Assembly: GCA_036971715.1 (NCBI GenBank)
Contig: JAVHJL010000001.1
Span: 2,666,001-2,730,000 of the forward strand
Source of the DNA: Arthrobotrys musiformis
Lineage: Eukaryota > Ascomycota > Orbiliomycetes > Orbiliales > Orbiliaceae
DNA: 64,000 nt
Reading direction: 5' to 3'
This document shows positions 12,024 to 21,810 of the stretch, one piece after another. The position numbers and the translations under genes were made by a program. How positions within the stretch are numbered: position 1 is the first letter of the stretch; the number at the start of each line of letters is the position of its first letter. The notes beneath the pieces are model-generated. The model did not search any database, had not been told where the DNA came from, and saw only the letters and a list, made by a program, of their open reading frames with translations.

Positions 12024-13147
12024 CTAATGATAAACAAGCCGACACCCGTTATCATACACATTCCCGCGATTCAACCCGAACCTGCCAGCATCTATATCTC
12101 CCCGCAGCTCACCCGGTACCACTATCGGTTCGTCCTTGACCGGTTCATCCGTAACTACCCTGCCTTTCACAGGCTCGTCTTTCACCACCTAGAGGAGAGC
12201 TTCCTCAGTCACACGCAGTCACACGGACACACCCCTAGCAGCCGCAGAAGGAGAGGGTTTTATACCTCAACCATCTTCCCATCCTCCACCTTAACGGTTT
12301 TGTCCCTCAACTTGCGCATCAGGGCTACGAATTGGCTTTCCTGGAATTTACGGCTGGTGTCTTGGCTCAAGGTATCCACCAACTGTCCAGCAGTCCTGGC
12401 TAGCTCATCTGCATCGTCGCGAGATTTATCCTGCTCCTCCTTGGCGTCTTCCTTTACGTCCTCCGACTCCGGTTGCAACGGCATGACGTTTGTGTTTTGC
12501 AAGGGATTTGGGACTTCTCGCTGAGGGAAGTCCATAACGTCGGAATGTAATGTCGCGGCCTCTTCGAACATTTGGTCGAATTCAGCGTCTGTGTAGGATG
12601 TTTTTGAGTCGACATGGTTGGATTGCAGAGGTTCATAGGAAGAGGAGTGTTGCATGGATGCCATGGGCATGTATCCAGTGTTCATACCCATGAAACTACT
12701 TCCAACCGGAGCATTCTGCTGAGATATCGACTGAGCAGGCGAGGCATTCAGTTGGGATAGGAATTCGGCGCCCCATCCTGTCGCCGCTGGTTTGTGGATC
12801 TGTAAAGATGGTGGAGGAGGGGTGGAAATCTGGAGCCGCTGGAAGTCAGAGGCCCATCCTGACTGGTGGTGGAGGGCAGCAGGAGACGGAGGAGCGGCGA
12901 TGGCAAAGTTTTGGAGAGAAGGACGGGTTTGGAGGGATTGAGAAGGACCTGCCGGAGAGGCGCCTAGGAACTGCTCAAACTCATCGTGCTGCTGAGGGAT
13001 CAAATGCGACTGTTGGCGGAACTGCTGGGAGGGCGCTGCACCTGGCTGGGAGCGGAAGCGGTCTTGCTGGAGAGAGCGGTCGAAGGAGGCGTGGTTCTTG
13101 AGGGACTGCAGCGGGTTTGATGGCCCGCACATCGACGAGGATGCCAT
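12024..13147 (-). CDS. PEX20: Peroxin PEX20, PTS2 import co-receptor
   Basis: Fungal co-receptor that, with Pex7, carries PTS2 proteins to the peroxisome. Two exons (12267/12266-13147 and 12024-12188) join in phase; the boundary is VE then VVKDEPVKG, for 348 residues. Seen: the N-terminal Cys at residue 7 (MASSSMCGPSNPLQ), which in Pex20 and Pex5 family members is the ubiquitinated recycling residue; SFDRSLQQDR just after it; two WxxxF motifs, W98-F102 (WASDF) and W125-F129 (WGAEF), the type that binds Pex14/Pex13; and an acidic segment with SYTDAEFDQMFEEA. Without splicing the frame stops four codons after the donor and loses the conserved tail. An in-frame ATG 33 bases upstream (13178-13180) is possible, but I chose the one that puts Cys at position 7. 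Q/S-rich, low-complexity overall, as usual. Confidence 0.86.
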
Positions 13148-14457
13148 GGTGCTGTATCTGTTGATTGCTGCCGCTACCACTGGTAGGAATGGGTACTCTT
13201 GCGACGAATATCTATACGGAGATAGATGGTGATGGTGATGATGATGGTGATGATGATGCCGGGGAGGGTCTCGTTGAAAGAAGGTTTCTTCTTACATACT
13301 TAGCTTTTGCAGAAGAGAAGTCGGCCGGTCTTGTGTCCTCGGCTTCGGCTTTCATGTGAAGTTAGCCGAGGACCAGCCATTCTCGGCCGTCACGTGACCA
13401 CAAATCTACACATTACATAAGCATACTGATCCGTACTTTATTTATACAAGCAGATGGGAGGTCGATATAAAGTTGTGAGAAGGATCTAAGCTTCGCGGGA
13501 TCTCTGGTCAAAAAAAGAAACAAAGATGCGATGTGTTATATGCCATCAGGATCCTAGTTGGCAATCCCCACAGGATGTTGCCGAAGTAGCTGCTGACATA
13601 ACACGACGACGTATGCACGTATATCAATCAATCGTCACGATGGCCATTGTGGTGGTATCAAGTACGCAAAGTGCATTCTGCGTACGCACTTGTATGATCG
13701 AGGTGATGCCTAGGTGCCAGTAGGAACAGGGTTCAAGGTGGGTTGTTTGAAAGAAATCGCGCAGTTGGTCGCCAAACAGCCAAAAGTGCAGTGGATTCAG
13801 ATGTGTTGGGGGTCATTGCCCAATCAGAGCGTTGGGCTGGGAATGACTCATAGTTGTTGTGGGGAGCAGGCAAGTAAGAGTCATCGTCATCGCCCAAATC
13901 TCCCAATTCCAAATCCAAATCTAGCTACGGGGTATGTACCAAGTTACCGTCGCATCTGAGGCAACAAGCACCTCGACATCAAATCAAACGTCGATCCAAC
14001 ATCGAACCTCACCACAACGCATTCTGCAAATACCCTCGTTTTTCCCTCCTCTCTCCATATATACCATATGCCTAAATTATGAATTCATTCGTATATAAAT
14101 AATGTACTTTACACATATAAAATACCGTCGTATTGAATACGTCTATAACAATACGCAGGACCATATACATAAGATAGACATATAAGAGAGAGCGAGAGAG
14201 GCCGGGCTGTGCAGCTAGTACGTACCGGCCACCGTGCATGTCCCCTTGATCCCTTCCCTGTCCGTTTAAATTAGGAATCTGGCTGGAAGCTTTTTGCTGG
14301 ATTCTTGCCAAACAAACAGCCGGCAGAACAGCCTTACGGTACCAAAAAAGCCCACACACACACTACATGCAGCTAGTTTGTTTGGCGCTGCTGCTGCTGC
14401 ATAAGTGAGATAAGAGTAGTTTAAAGAGAAAGAAGGGAAAAAAACTATAAGAACCCG
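13148..14457. other. Promoter region shared by PEX20 and the bZIP gene
   Basis: Divergent gene pair. It contains a (GATGGT/GATGAT)n stretch near 13225-13260 just upstream of PEX20, a Gcn4-type site at 13844, GA-rich DNA near 14180-14200, and (CTG)4 near 14388. A 13-codon ATG frame (14367-14408, MQLVCLALLLLHK) would matter only if transcription starts this far upstream. No other gene seen. Confidence 0.55.
13844..13850. promoter_or_regulatory. Gcn4/Cpc1-type site TGACTCA (distal)
   Basis: Perfect match to the palindromic general-control element TGACTCA, about 730 bases upstream of the first ATG of the bZIP leader. Together with the site at 14458 it suggests autoregulation. A 7-mer can occur by chance, so this alone is weak. 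Confidence 0.45.
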
Positions 14458-14464
14458 TGAGTCA
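14458..14464. promoter_or_regulatory. Gcn4/Cpc1-type site TGAGTCA (proximal)
   Basis: TGAGTCA lies 110 bases upstream of the first leader ATG, directly before a pyrimidine-rich tract (14465-14515) typical of fungal transcription starts. Bound factors of the Gcn4/Cpc1 family recognise this heptamer; autoregulation of cpcA is known in aspergilli. Site is seen; function is inference. Confidence 0.6.
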
Positions 14465-14573
14465 CCCGCCCTCTTTTTTCTCTTCCTCCCCCCTCTTCCT
14501 CTCTTTTTTCACTATCAACCATCGCATAGTAAATTAAAAAGAACCATTTATTATACCGTAGAATTCTGCCAAA

Positions 14574-14585
14574 ATGGCCGCCTGA
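14574..14585 (+). promoter_or_regulatory. uORF1 of the bZIP leader, three codons
   Basis: ATG GCC GCC TGA in strong context (A at -3, G at +4). It is the first ATG after the pyrimidine-rich promoter tract. Very short first uORFs that permit rescanning are the hallmark of GCN4/cpc-1 leaders. It is in the same phase as the bZIP frame, which stays open from base 14586. Confidence 0.65.
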
Positions 14586-15332
14586 ATCGCCACCCCGCAA
14601 GATTCCGCTTCAAACCCCAAACCTACACCCTTTTTTAACCCCCCCAAGAACAAAATAGCTTCCTTCTCTTTTCCCAGTCAGGCCCCGTCTTTTAAAGACT
14701 CGCCTGATTTTAACACCGCCAAAATAACTTCGCTCAGCGAGTTACCCCCCCAAACCGTCAAAATTTCACCCTCAACGGACGCTTTGCGTTACGCACAAGC
14801 CCAAGAACCGCCAGGATGGCCCAATTCACTACTTCCCAATTCGCCTCTAAGGCATCATTCACCAGATCTCAATCTCAGTCTCAATCAGCAGCAGCAGCAG
14901 CAGAACAAGGACTTCCAGACCTTCAACGCAGACTTCGAACTCTTCGGTCCAGCAGATCCCACTCCCAGGAGGACAGAACGCCTCTCCTCGACTTCTCGTG
15001 CGATCCCTGAAATAACCACCGTTAATCCAGCTAACGTCAACGACGCTGTTTTCAATCTTGGTTATACTACATCTCTGCCTGCCACACGCACTTTCGTACC
15101 TTCCGCCACCGCTGCGACCAATTCTCTGGTCCAACACTCTCCTTTTGTGAACTCTGCGGATTTCAATCCCGCTCTCATCGAGGCTCTTTCTGACAACCAG
15201 CGAGTCCATCTCATCCGAGGTAATTCTTATTCTTCCGCCCCCTTGCCTTCTCACCCATTCCCCCAGATAACACTCCCTTCAATATCTTGTGTATTCGATT
15301 CTCTCGACCCTGTACTCCAGGAAGACATAGAC
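14586..15332 (+). other. ATG-less open frame in phase with the bZIP protein
   Basis: After the TGA of uORF1 the bZIP frame runs 249 codons with neither a stop nor an ATG before reaching Met at 15333. The translation looks partly protein-like, for example QTFNADFELFGPADPTPRR near 14918-14974, and contains a CAG run (Q6). If translated it would add up to 249 residues, by a near-cognate start, TGA readthrough, frameshift from uORF2, or because of an assembly error. If not, it is an unusually stop-poor leader; opposite frames here are also fairly open. Confidence 0.5.
14816..15010 (+). promoter_or_regulatory. uORF2 of the bZIP leader, 64 codons
   Basis: Second ATG of the leader, with A at -3 and G at +4, in a different phase from the bZIP frame. 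The peptide starts MAQFTTSQFASKASFTRSQ and ends LLDFSCDP. No other ATG lies between its stop and the ATG at 15333. This spacing matches the delayed-reinitiation design of the GCN4/cpc-1 family, where a long inhibitory uORF2 precedes the coding start. Confidence 0.6.
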
Positions 15333-16130
15333 ATGTATCTAGACCTAAATTCCCCTTCACCGAGCTGTTCTTCTTCTTCTTCTTCTTCTTCTTTTGAATC
15401 CTCCGAACCCCCGCTAAATAACCCAACAGCAGAGTTCAGCAAACGACAGAGAAACATGGAGGAAGATCTTTTGGCGCTGCAGGCCCTTGAGGCCTCGCCC
15501 TTCCACGCCAACGACATGACCTTTTCACCCAACGGTCCTCTGTTCCACGACTTCTCTCCTTTCATCGGCACCCTCCACACCGGAAGGACCAATGACACTC
15601 TTGACGACTCCTCTCCAATGGACACCCCCCTCTTCGGTCTCGACGATGGAATCCCAGAGGAATGGCCTACCCTCTTCCCTGCCGAGGAAGCCAACCCATC
15701 CTCTTCCACCGATATCCTCGTCAACCCCGCCGCTCTCATGATCGGTGGAGAGATGTCCACCCCTCCTCTCACTGCCATCGTCCCATCTAGACAGTTTTCC
15801 AACGACTCTAACAAGTCTCGCACCCCACCCTCGCCGTCCACCAAATCCAGGTCATCTTCCAATGCCCAGAAGAGATCCTCTCTGACCGGTGTCAGCCGAA
15901 GAAAAGCCGCAGCAGACCTGCCACCAGTGCAGTTCGACCCTTCCAATCCGGTGGACATCAAGCGAGCGCGAAACACAATGGCCGCCCGTAAATCCCGAGC
16001 CAGGCGAGTCGAGAAGATGGAGGAGTTGGCAGAGGCCGTCGATAAGCTGCAGGCCGAGGCCCAGCAGCTCAAGGAGGAGAAGGAGTTCTACAAGAACCTC
16101 GCCCGACAGCACGGCGCCCTAGTTGATTGA
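15333..16130 (+). CDS. Cpc1/Gcn4-type bZIP transcription factor
   Basis: Master activator of cross-pathway (general amino-acid) control, acting in the nucleus on TGACTCA sites. The start chosen is the first in-frame ATG after uORF2 (MYLDLNSPSPSC), giving 265 residues, near the length of N. crassa CPC1 and its relatives. Acidic and aromatic activation segments follow (FHDFSPFIG, DTPLFGLDDG, EEWPTLFPAEE). The C-terminal bZIP has the basic region DIKRARNTMAARKSRARR and the zipper MEELAEAVDKLQAEAQQLK, ending HGALVD. The basic region with N-T-M-A-A-R-K-S is typical of Gcn4/Cpc1. Poly-Ser is coded by a (TTC)n stretch at 15367-15390. The upstream open frame makes the true N-terminus uncertain. Translational control by the uORFs is the likely mode of regulation. 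Confidence 0.88.
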   Translation: MYLDLNSPSPSCSSSSSSSSFESSEPPLNNPTAEFSKRQRNMEEDLLALQALEASPFHANDMTFSPNGPLFHDFSPFIGTLHTGRTNDTLDDSSPMDTPLFGLDDGIPEEWPTLFPAEEANPSSSTDILVNPAALMIGGEMSTPPLTAIVPSRQFSNDSNKSRTPPSPSTKSRSSSNAQKRSSLTGVSRRKAAADLPPVQFDPSNPVDIKRARNTMAARKSRARRVEKMEELAEAVDKLQAEAQQLKEEKEFYKNLARQHGALVD

Positions 16131-19100
16131 CTTAGGCAAATGCTGGAGCGGCAGTTGGAGGGTTCATTATCATCTGGGAATACTACTACATCTACTAATA
16201 TTGGGAATCTTGGTTTTCGCCATCCTGGTGGAGTTTCTTTGGGCTTGTAAAGGGTTTTTTTTTTTTGTTCAACGAACAAAACCTGCTCATTGCTGGAGGA
16301 TTCTTTTTTTCCTTCTCCTTTCCTTTCTTTGTCTATTATTTTTCTATCCTTCGTGATGCTTCACTCTGCTGCTTACTACTTTCTTTCTTTCTCCGGATTT
16401 TTTTCTTCTGGACATTTAGCCTTTTCATGATTGACGACGGAGCGTAATCCTTGGTTCGATTGATCAGGATTCTTCTTTCATATCTTTTTTTTTTAGTTGG
16501 TTTCTACCTAGTTTGAGTTTGTATGCATGCTCGCGGAGGTTCTTTTTTTATCCTCACTTGCTGGGAACAATATTTTTTGTTCTTTCTCCTAGGTTATTAT
16601 TCGCTACCTACTGAGATTATATCTATTCAAAAAATATAAAAATACCAAAAATATATTATATTTTTTATTATTACAATTACTTCTTCGCTTTCAAACCATC
16701 TCGTAGAATCATTGTGATAGAATTGTGAATGGAATGTGTAAACCTAGCATGTGCAAATATCTGAAGACGCTCGTGACAGTACGAAAGGGGGTTTGAGAAG
16801 TACCCCAGAGATGCAAGAGCTGAGGAGGGGGAAAGAAAGCACATGCCGAGAAAGGGTGGATAGATCCTTCACACACACAACGGACCTCTTTTTCTTCAGC
16901 CTGCAGATAGATGGCTATTTTCGGCTTGCTAAGATCTCTGCGCACCCCGGCCGCTCCTTGCTTCCACCTCCATGCAAGAGCCGCTAAGCATGCTGGTTTT
17001 CTTGGGGTTTCCCTTCGAGGTTTTGCTTCCCTTGCTCTTCAACTCCGACAATCCCGTCGTCACCCTTGCATACATAATCATTATGCACAAACGTCAGTAA
17101 GTACTTGCCTACCTCATAAGTTGCTGACAAGGGAGGTAAAAAAAAAAAAAAAAAAAAAAGAATACGAATTGCAGCGGGTAACGCTTATCCTAATGCAGCT
17201 GACGGGATTTTCAGCTGAGGCTTGCCATCCATGAGGAATTGATCATACATTCGATTGTGCCGTGGCAGATGTATGCAAGCACTAAATAGAGTAACCATTG
17301 ATAATGCTTTTGGGTGTGAATCTGCTTTGGGGGCTCGATTCGAGTACCCTGGAGCAGTAGGAGGATGTGGGTTTCCCCCAATTGCAAGTCGATTTCGAGG
17401 CAAGCCGCCTGCATGGCTTCGGGTCGATTGGAGGCACGACCGGCCAGTTCATCGAATATTGTTCCTATCGATTCTTTTACTTTCCCTGGCTTACATACGC
17501 GGTGCTCCATATTTCGAGATTGTGGAGTGCTTGTGCATACATGATACCTACATGATACGCCGGTACGTATACTGAATGCAGAAAATCCTCGACTTCACGC
17601 TCACGGGTGGTGTAGTTCTTATTCGATTATATGTACTTAGGTATATACATATATATAAGTAGGTAGGCATATATTGGAGGGTCGCAAGACGACAATTCCG
17701 ATTGGACTGAGGCCGGATCACCTACTTACCGCATACCTATTGGACGTAAAAATTGAATTCGCTGTTCACGAACTTTTCCCGTTGGGTTTGGTTGAAACGA
17801 TCGGGCAAAATTGCCCATGATAAAACACAAGTTTGAACATATACTTGGGTACCTATGGAGCCCCAGTTACCGCGCTTGCCAATGTAAATGTCTGCGTCCT
17901 GAGAGTCACACTTGCAGGAAGTCTGGAGAAGAGTCTTAGAGAAGCTGAAGCAAATGCATGTCATATGTCATATGCTATGTAGTGCGAGGTGAGGTCGGGC
18001 GGTATAATGTGTGAAGGGGGGTAGTATGGTGGTATGGTTGCCGCTATGCCGTGTGATTGGCTCAATATGGACAACGGTCGAACAATTGCAGACAGTCGGC
18101 CTCAGGATCCCCAGGCCGCTAGGCAGGATAGCTTTCAATTCAGGCATCGAATCTTAATATTATAATACGCACACACGTAAATACGCAAGGACACCATTAG
18201 GCCATGGTAACTCGCTCCGATCGTGGTTGCACAATCAATGGGTCGCAGCAATTTCTTTTCTTCTTCTTTCCTGTCGCCTTCTTTCTTTTTTTTGATACCG
18301 TAGCTTGGTAACATATAGTTTTTTTTTTTTTTTTGGATTCTTCCATAGTAAGACTATATTAGGGTAAATTTCAAATGGATACTCGAATAACCAACCGCTT
18401 GGTTGTCCGCCTGCTCCAGGCAAAGACATAATATCACTCGATAGTTGACGAGGTTTTGGATTGAATTTAACATATGTGAGTCCCGCGGCCCGGTCTGAAG
18501 CACGGGAAGGAAACAAGATGAAGTGGGAGAAAGTAAGGGTGATTAGAAAACTACGTGGGAATAATATACAAGAATGTAAAACATCTAGAGGGTAAAAACC
18601 CCCCACATCCCTCAAGAGCTACTCTCGCCGAATATAACGTTGTAAAAAGCTCCCCCGTCATCGTTTTGGGCTCATTATTGATAGAGGGTGAGGTGATAAT
18701 ATGACGGCAATCTGGTGCTAAAGGAACGCGTAAGGTAAGAAAGGGAGACTCGGGGGCAATTAAGAATACAGAGTATATATATCAATCATTGGGGCAGGGT
18801 GTAAAAGAAAACGCGTAGTCCTTTCCTCCAAGTCGACATTTCTACCGTTACAACTGACGCCAAGGGAATTCCGTGTATGTATAAAACAAGAAAAAACCGT
18901 AAGAAAGAGAGGAAAGGATCGTGGAAGTTATTATATAGGGGGTGAAAGGAAAAAGCCTGACATGGGGTATCTAGGGAAAAAATCGCTTTTGACATCATGT
19001 ATATAAAGTGGGAAGCCGGGCGGGTGGGTGTGTGATGGTTGTGATGTGCTCAGAGAAACCCAGGATGTTTCGTTAGTCGGGTTTTCGTTGGTCTAAGATG

Positions 19101-19136
19101 GGCCCTATGAGCCAACCGGTGGCTGGATTGCAAAGG
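16131..19136. other. 3 kb intergenic region, convergent
   Basis: Between the bZIP gene (+) and CAF40 (-). T-rich 3'-UTR-like sequence spans 16250-16600, and A/T-only DNA 16625-16675. An A22 run is at 17137-17159. A 107-codon ATG frame at 16911-17234 starts with an Arg-rich stretch but runs through the A22 tract; I do not call it a gene. Nothing else seen. Confidence 0.55.
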
Positions 19137-20236
19137 TTACTGCTCAACTACGCAATCCGAGAGGTTGATTAAGAGCTGAGCGAGGCAGCGTTTTGTTGCT
19201 TGATCATCACGGAGAACTTGAGAGAATGTTGCATCGCGGAGTGGCTCCGGAAGACATTGTCTCAATGCCTCGCGGGCACGTGGATTATCGCTGAGCCTGA
19301 AATGCTTGTTAGCTAATGAGCATTCTACATATGGGAAAGAGCATCTGGTACCTCAAGAAGCATCGAACAACGTGCTTCAGTAGCCTAACTGTCTGCTGTT
19401 CAACGAGCTGATTTACCATGTTGCTGAGCACAGTACCAACGGCATAGAAACGCTCATATGTTTGGCAGATATATTGCAGGCCCGTATCGTCGAGAAGAAT
19501 CTTCTGAACGATGAAAATAGCAACGGTTTTGGAAAGCTCCGATCCGGTTTCCATGATTCGAAGGCAGAGGGGAATGATCTCCGTCGAGAGGAGAAAATTG
19601 ATGACCTCCGAGCTATCATTCTTTACCAGGGCGCCGATAACGCCAAGAGAGGTAAGTCTGAGGTATTCGAAAGGCCGGGATTTCGACGTGGTGTTGAGAA
19701 ATGGGTAAAGGAATAGTGGAATATGGGCTGTATGGTACTGTATTAGTGAGGAAACTCTGCACCGTGCATTTGGAAAGGGCTTAAATACCGTTCAGAAACA
19801 GGTTTCTAGTATCATTGTGCGAAGCAACGCACTGAAGGAGCGCAAGGGCATTGCAGACTCGATTTGAAGCGGCGGCAGTCAGGGAGGAGGGGTTAAGAAG
19901 GGGGTATACGGATATAATTTCTTGGACCAAGACCGCCATAACGCCTAGAAACTTGCAGTGTTAGAAATCAGGGAGGAATTTTAACAACCAGAGGAGGGTT
20001 GGGACATACCAAATGAGTGCCAGAGAAGAAGAGCGAGGTCATCAACCTGTTCTCGCTTCTTGGAGAGTTCCAGGAGGGCCTGCTCGCGCGATCCACCTGC
20101 AACAAGCTCCATAATCCAACCGTAGACCTTCTGTTCTTCCTCGGAGGCCCGAATTTGTGCTGGAATTTGGTTCATCAGGGCTGATGCGGCCGATCCCCCG
20201 TTGACTGCGACCTGCTGCTGCTGGGCTTGCTGGGCA

Positions 20237-20269
<33 letters not shown>

Positions 20270-20454
20270 GACTGGTTGGCACTGAGGAGGCTACGTGCAT
20301 TGAGGTTATAGAGGCCCGGCTGGGATGGTTGTGAGTGAAGCTGAGCCTGCTGATGCTGCAGATGGTGTTGCTGCTGCTGAGTCTGCAGCCATCCTTGCTG
20401 GTCGTGAGAGAAGGCCTGGTGGGCGCTGGTAAACTGGAGAGAACTTTGCATCAT
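19137..20454 (-). CDS. CAF40: CCR4-NOT subunit Caf40/Rcd1 (CNOT9)
   Basis: Armadillo-repeat subunit of the CCR4-NOT deadenylase complex, which binds partner peptides and helps recruit mRNA targets. Four exons (20010-20454, 19789-19944, 19352-19727, 19137-19296) join in phase to 378 residues. The conserved core starts near residue 107 (EQKVYGWIMELV) and continues with ALLELSKKREQVDDLALLLW, NALALLQCVASH, LYPFLNTTSKSRPFEYLRL, ELSKTVAIFIVQKILLDDTG, YICQTYERFYAV, RLLKHVVRCFLR and LSDNPRAREALRQCLP, which are near-identical across eukaryotes. The first 106 residues are Q/H-rich with a Q10 run at about residues 63-72, coded by a CAG tract. Either of two adjacent ATG codons (20454, 20451) may be used. 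Confidence 0.95.
20223..20270. repeat. CTG/CAG triplet tract inside CAF40
   Basis: Near-pure CTG units on the plus strand, reading as CAG and coding the poly-Gln run in the N-terminal tail of CAF40. Multiples of three keep the frame, so length variants would be tolerated. Confidence 0.8.
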
Positions 20455-21421
20455 CCTTGTTGATGACGATGATGATAATGGTGGATATTGACGCGGGATG
20501 CTTGGGAGGCTGGCTGGCTGGCGAAGGGAAGGGTCGGATGCGGTTGAAGAGCAAGGGCGGGCGTGGGGTTTGACGTTGGCGGACTAACAGGGATGATGGA
20601 GAATCGGCCGAGATGAAGGTTTAATTTGTATTATTATACTCTGGACTAGTATACACGAACGAAAGGAAACCCGGAAGAGCAAACGAGCAGTATATCAGGC
20701 GAAGATGGCGATGAAGCAGATGGCGAGGACGGAGAAGAGCGATGGGGGAAGGAAGGAAGGGGAGACGAAGCTGGCGGTGAAAAACGGAAGGACATAGATG
20801 GGCAGGTCCATGCTTAGTCAGTGGCGGGCAACACTTTATATGCTGAAGTAGGTACGTATCACTGGTCTCGAGGCTAGCTATATATACCACATTACATAAC
20901 TGTATATATATGTATACTGAAATAAAAAGAACCCTTTTGTCGAGGCCTTCAAGGCCGGCATCTTGGTCATGATGGCGACGGGCAATCTGTGGTTCTTGTC
21001 GTAGCAGATATGGTGGTGAACCCTCCTCGTTCGACATTCGAAAGAAAAAACAGGTCTATCGCACACATTAAACCCACACCGATTGCAACCCCCCATCGTT
21101 TACCTCCTCATATCATATTACATTGGGAACGAAGGCGAACAAGAGAACAATAATAACTGTGTATATCTTCGTCACCAGAGGCTGGAGCTCGAAAGCAAAC
21201 ATTAAAAGGAGAATGACGCAGAATAAAAAAAAAAAAGAAAAGGAAAAAAGAAAAGGATGAGGACGGGAAAGTGAAAGAGCAAGAGGGTAGAAAAGAGCGC
21301 AAGGAAGAGGGAAAAAAAAGCGAAGGTATGATTTGAACGCCTGCATTTTCACATGATCTCATGCGGTCCTCGTCTGTAGGTCGCAAAGGAACTTAAGCAG
21401 GGGCAATATCTGGTTGACTGA

Positions 21422-21453
<32 letters not shown>

Positions 21454-21810
21454 GAAAGCAAGGGAAGGGAAGGGAAGGGAAGGGAAGGGAAGGGAAGGGA
21501 AGGGAAGGGTCATTAAAATTTCATAAACAGGCTAGGAATGGTTGAACATATTATGATCAGCTAGCCGGGTTCTTCGCAGGGCACTGTTCAAGATGCATGG
21601 ACGAAAAAACGGTTGAGACCCTTAACGTCAACTTAGAGCAGGCCGCCCATTGGAATGGCTATATCTGCTCTCTTATCAAAATCTTTATGCTCATGGAAAG
21701 GGATGAAACACCCTGGTTGGTTTGTGTGGTGTTTTTCAATGCGTATTAGATAGGTTTTTTTTTCCCTGGCAGCTGCAGGAAAGTCATATAGGACGTTGCT
21801 AGAAGCCATT
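20455..21810. other. Intergenic region between CAF40 and the KIN1/2 gene
   Basis: Holds the CAF40 promoter and the kinase 3' end, both on the minus strand. Pure purine or pyrimidine stretches (near 21225-21320) and two adjacent microsatellites at 21426-21509 (listed separately) are the notable content. No gene seen. Confidence 0.55.
21426..21509. repeat. Adjacent (GGCT)n and (GGGAA)n microsatellites
   Basis: A GACT/GGCT tetranucleotide array (about 21416-21453) is followed after a few bases by a pure GGGAA pentanucleotide array of about ten units (21461-21509). Seen directly. Confidence 0.9.

Noticed and set aside
15251..16072. 273-codon minus-strand frame opposite the bZIP gene
   Set aside because: Shadow of the coding strand; its poly-Glu and Ser-rich runs are reverse complements of the poly-Ser and acidic codons. 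The plus strand has an unmistakable bZIP.
16911..17234. 107-codon ATG frame with an Arg-rich, presequence-like start
   Set aside because: It runs through an A22 homopolymer giving poly-Lys, has no recognisable domain after the first 70 residues, and sits in 3'-flanking DNA.
18235..18615. 126-codon minus-strand frame ending in Lys/Arg-rich sequence
   Set aside because: The basic end comes from T-rich tracts (18300-18335); no ATG context, splice signal or family similarity.
20306..20554. Possible 82-codon uORF overlapping the CAF40 start
   Set aside because: It would begin at TTG, not ATG, in a weak setting; it is open mainly because of the repetitive codons of the leader and the Q-rich start.
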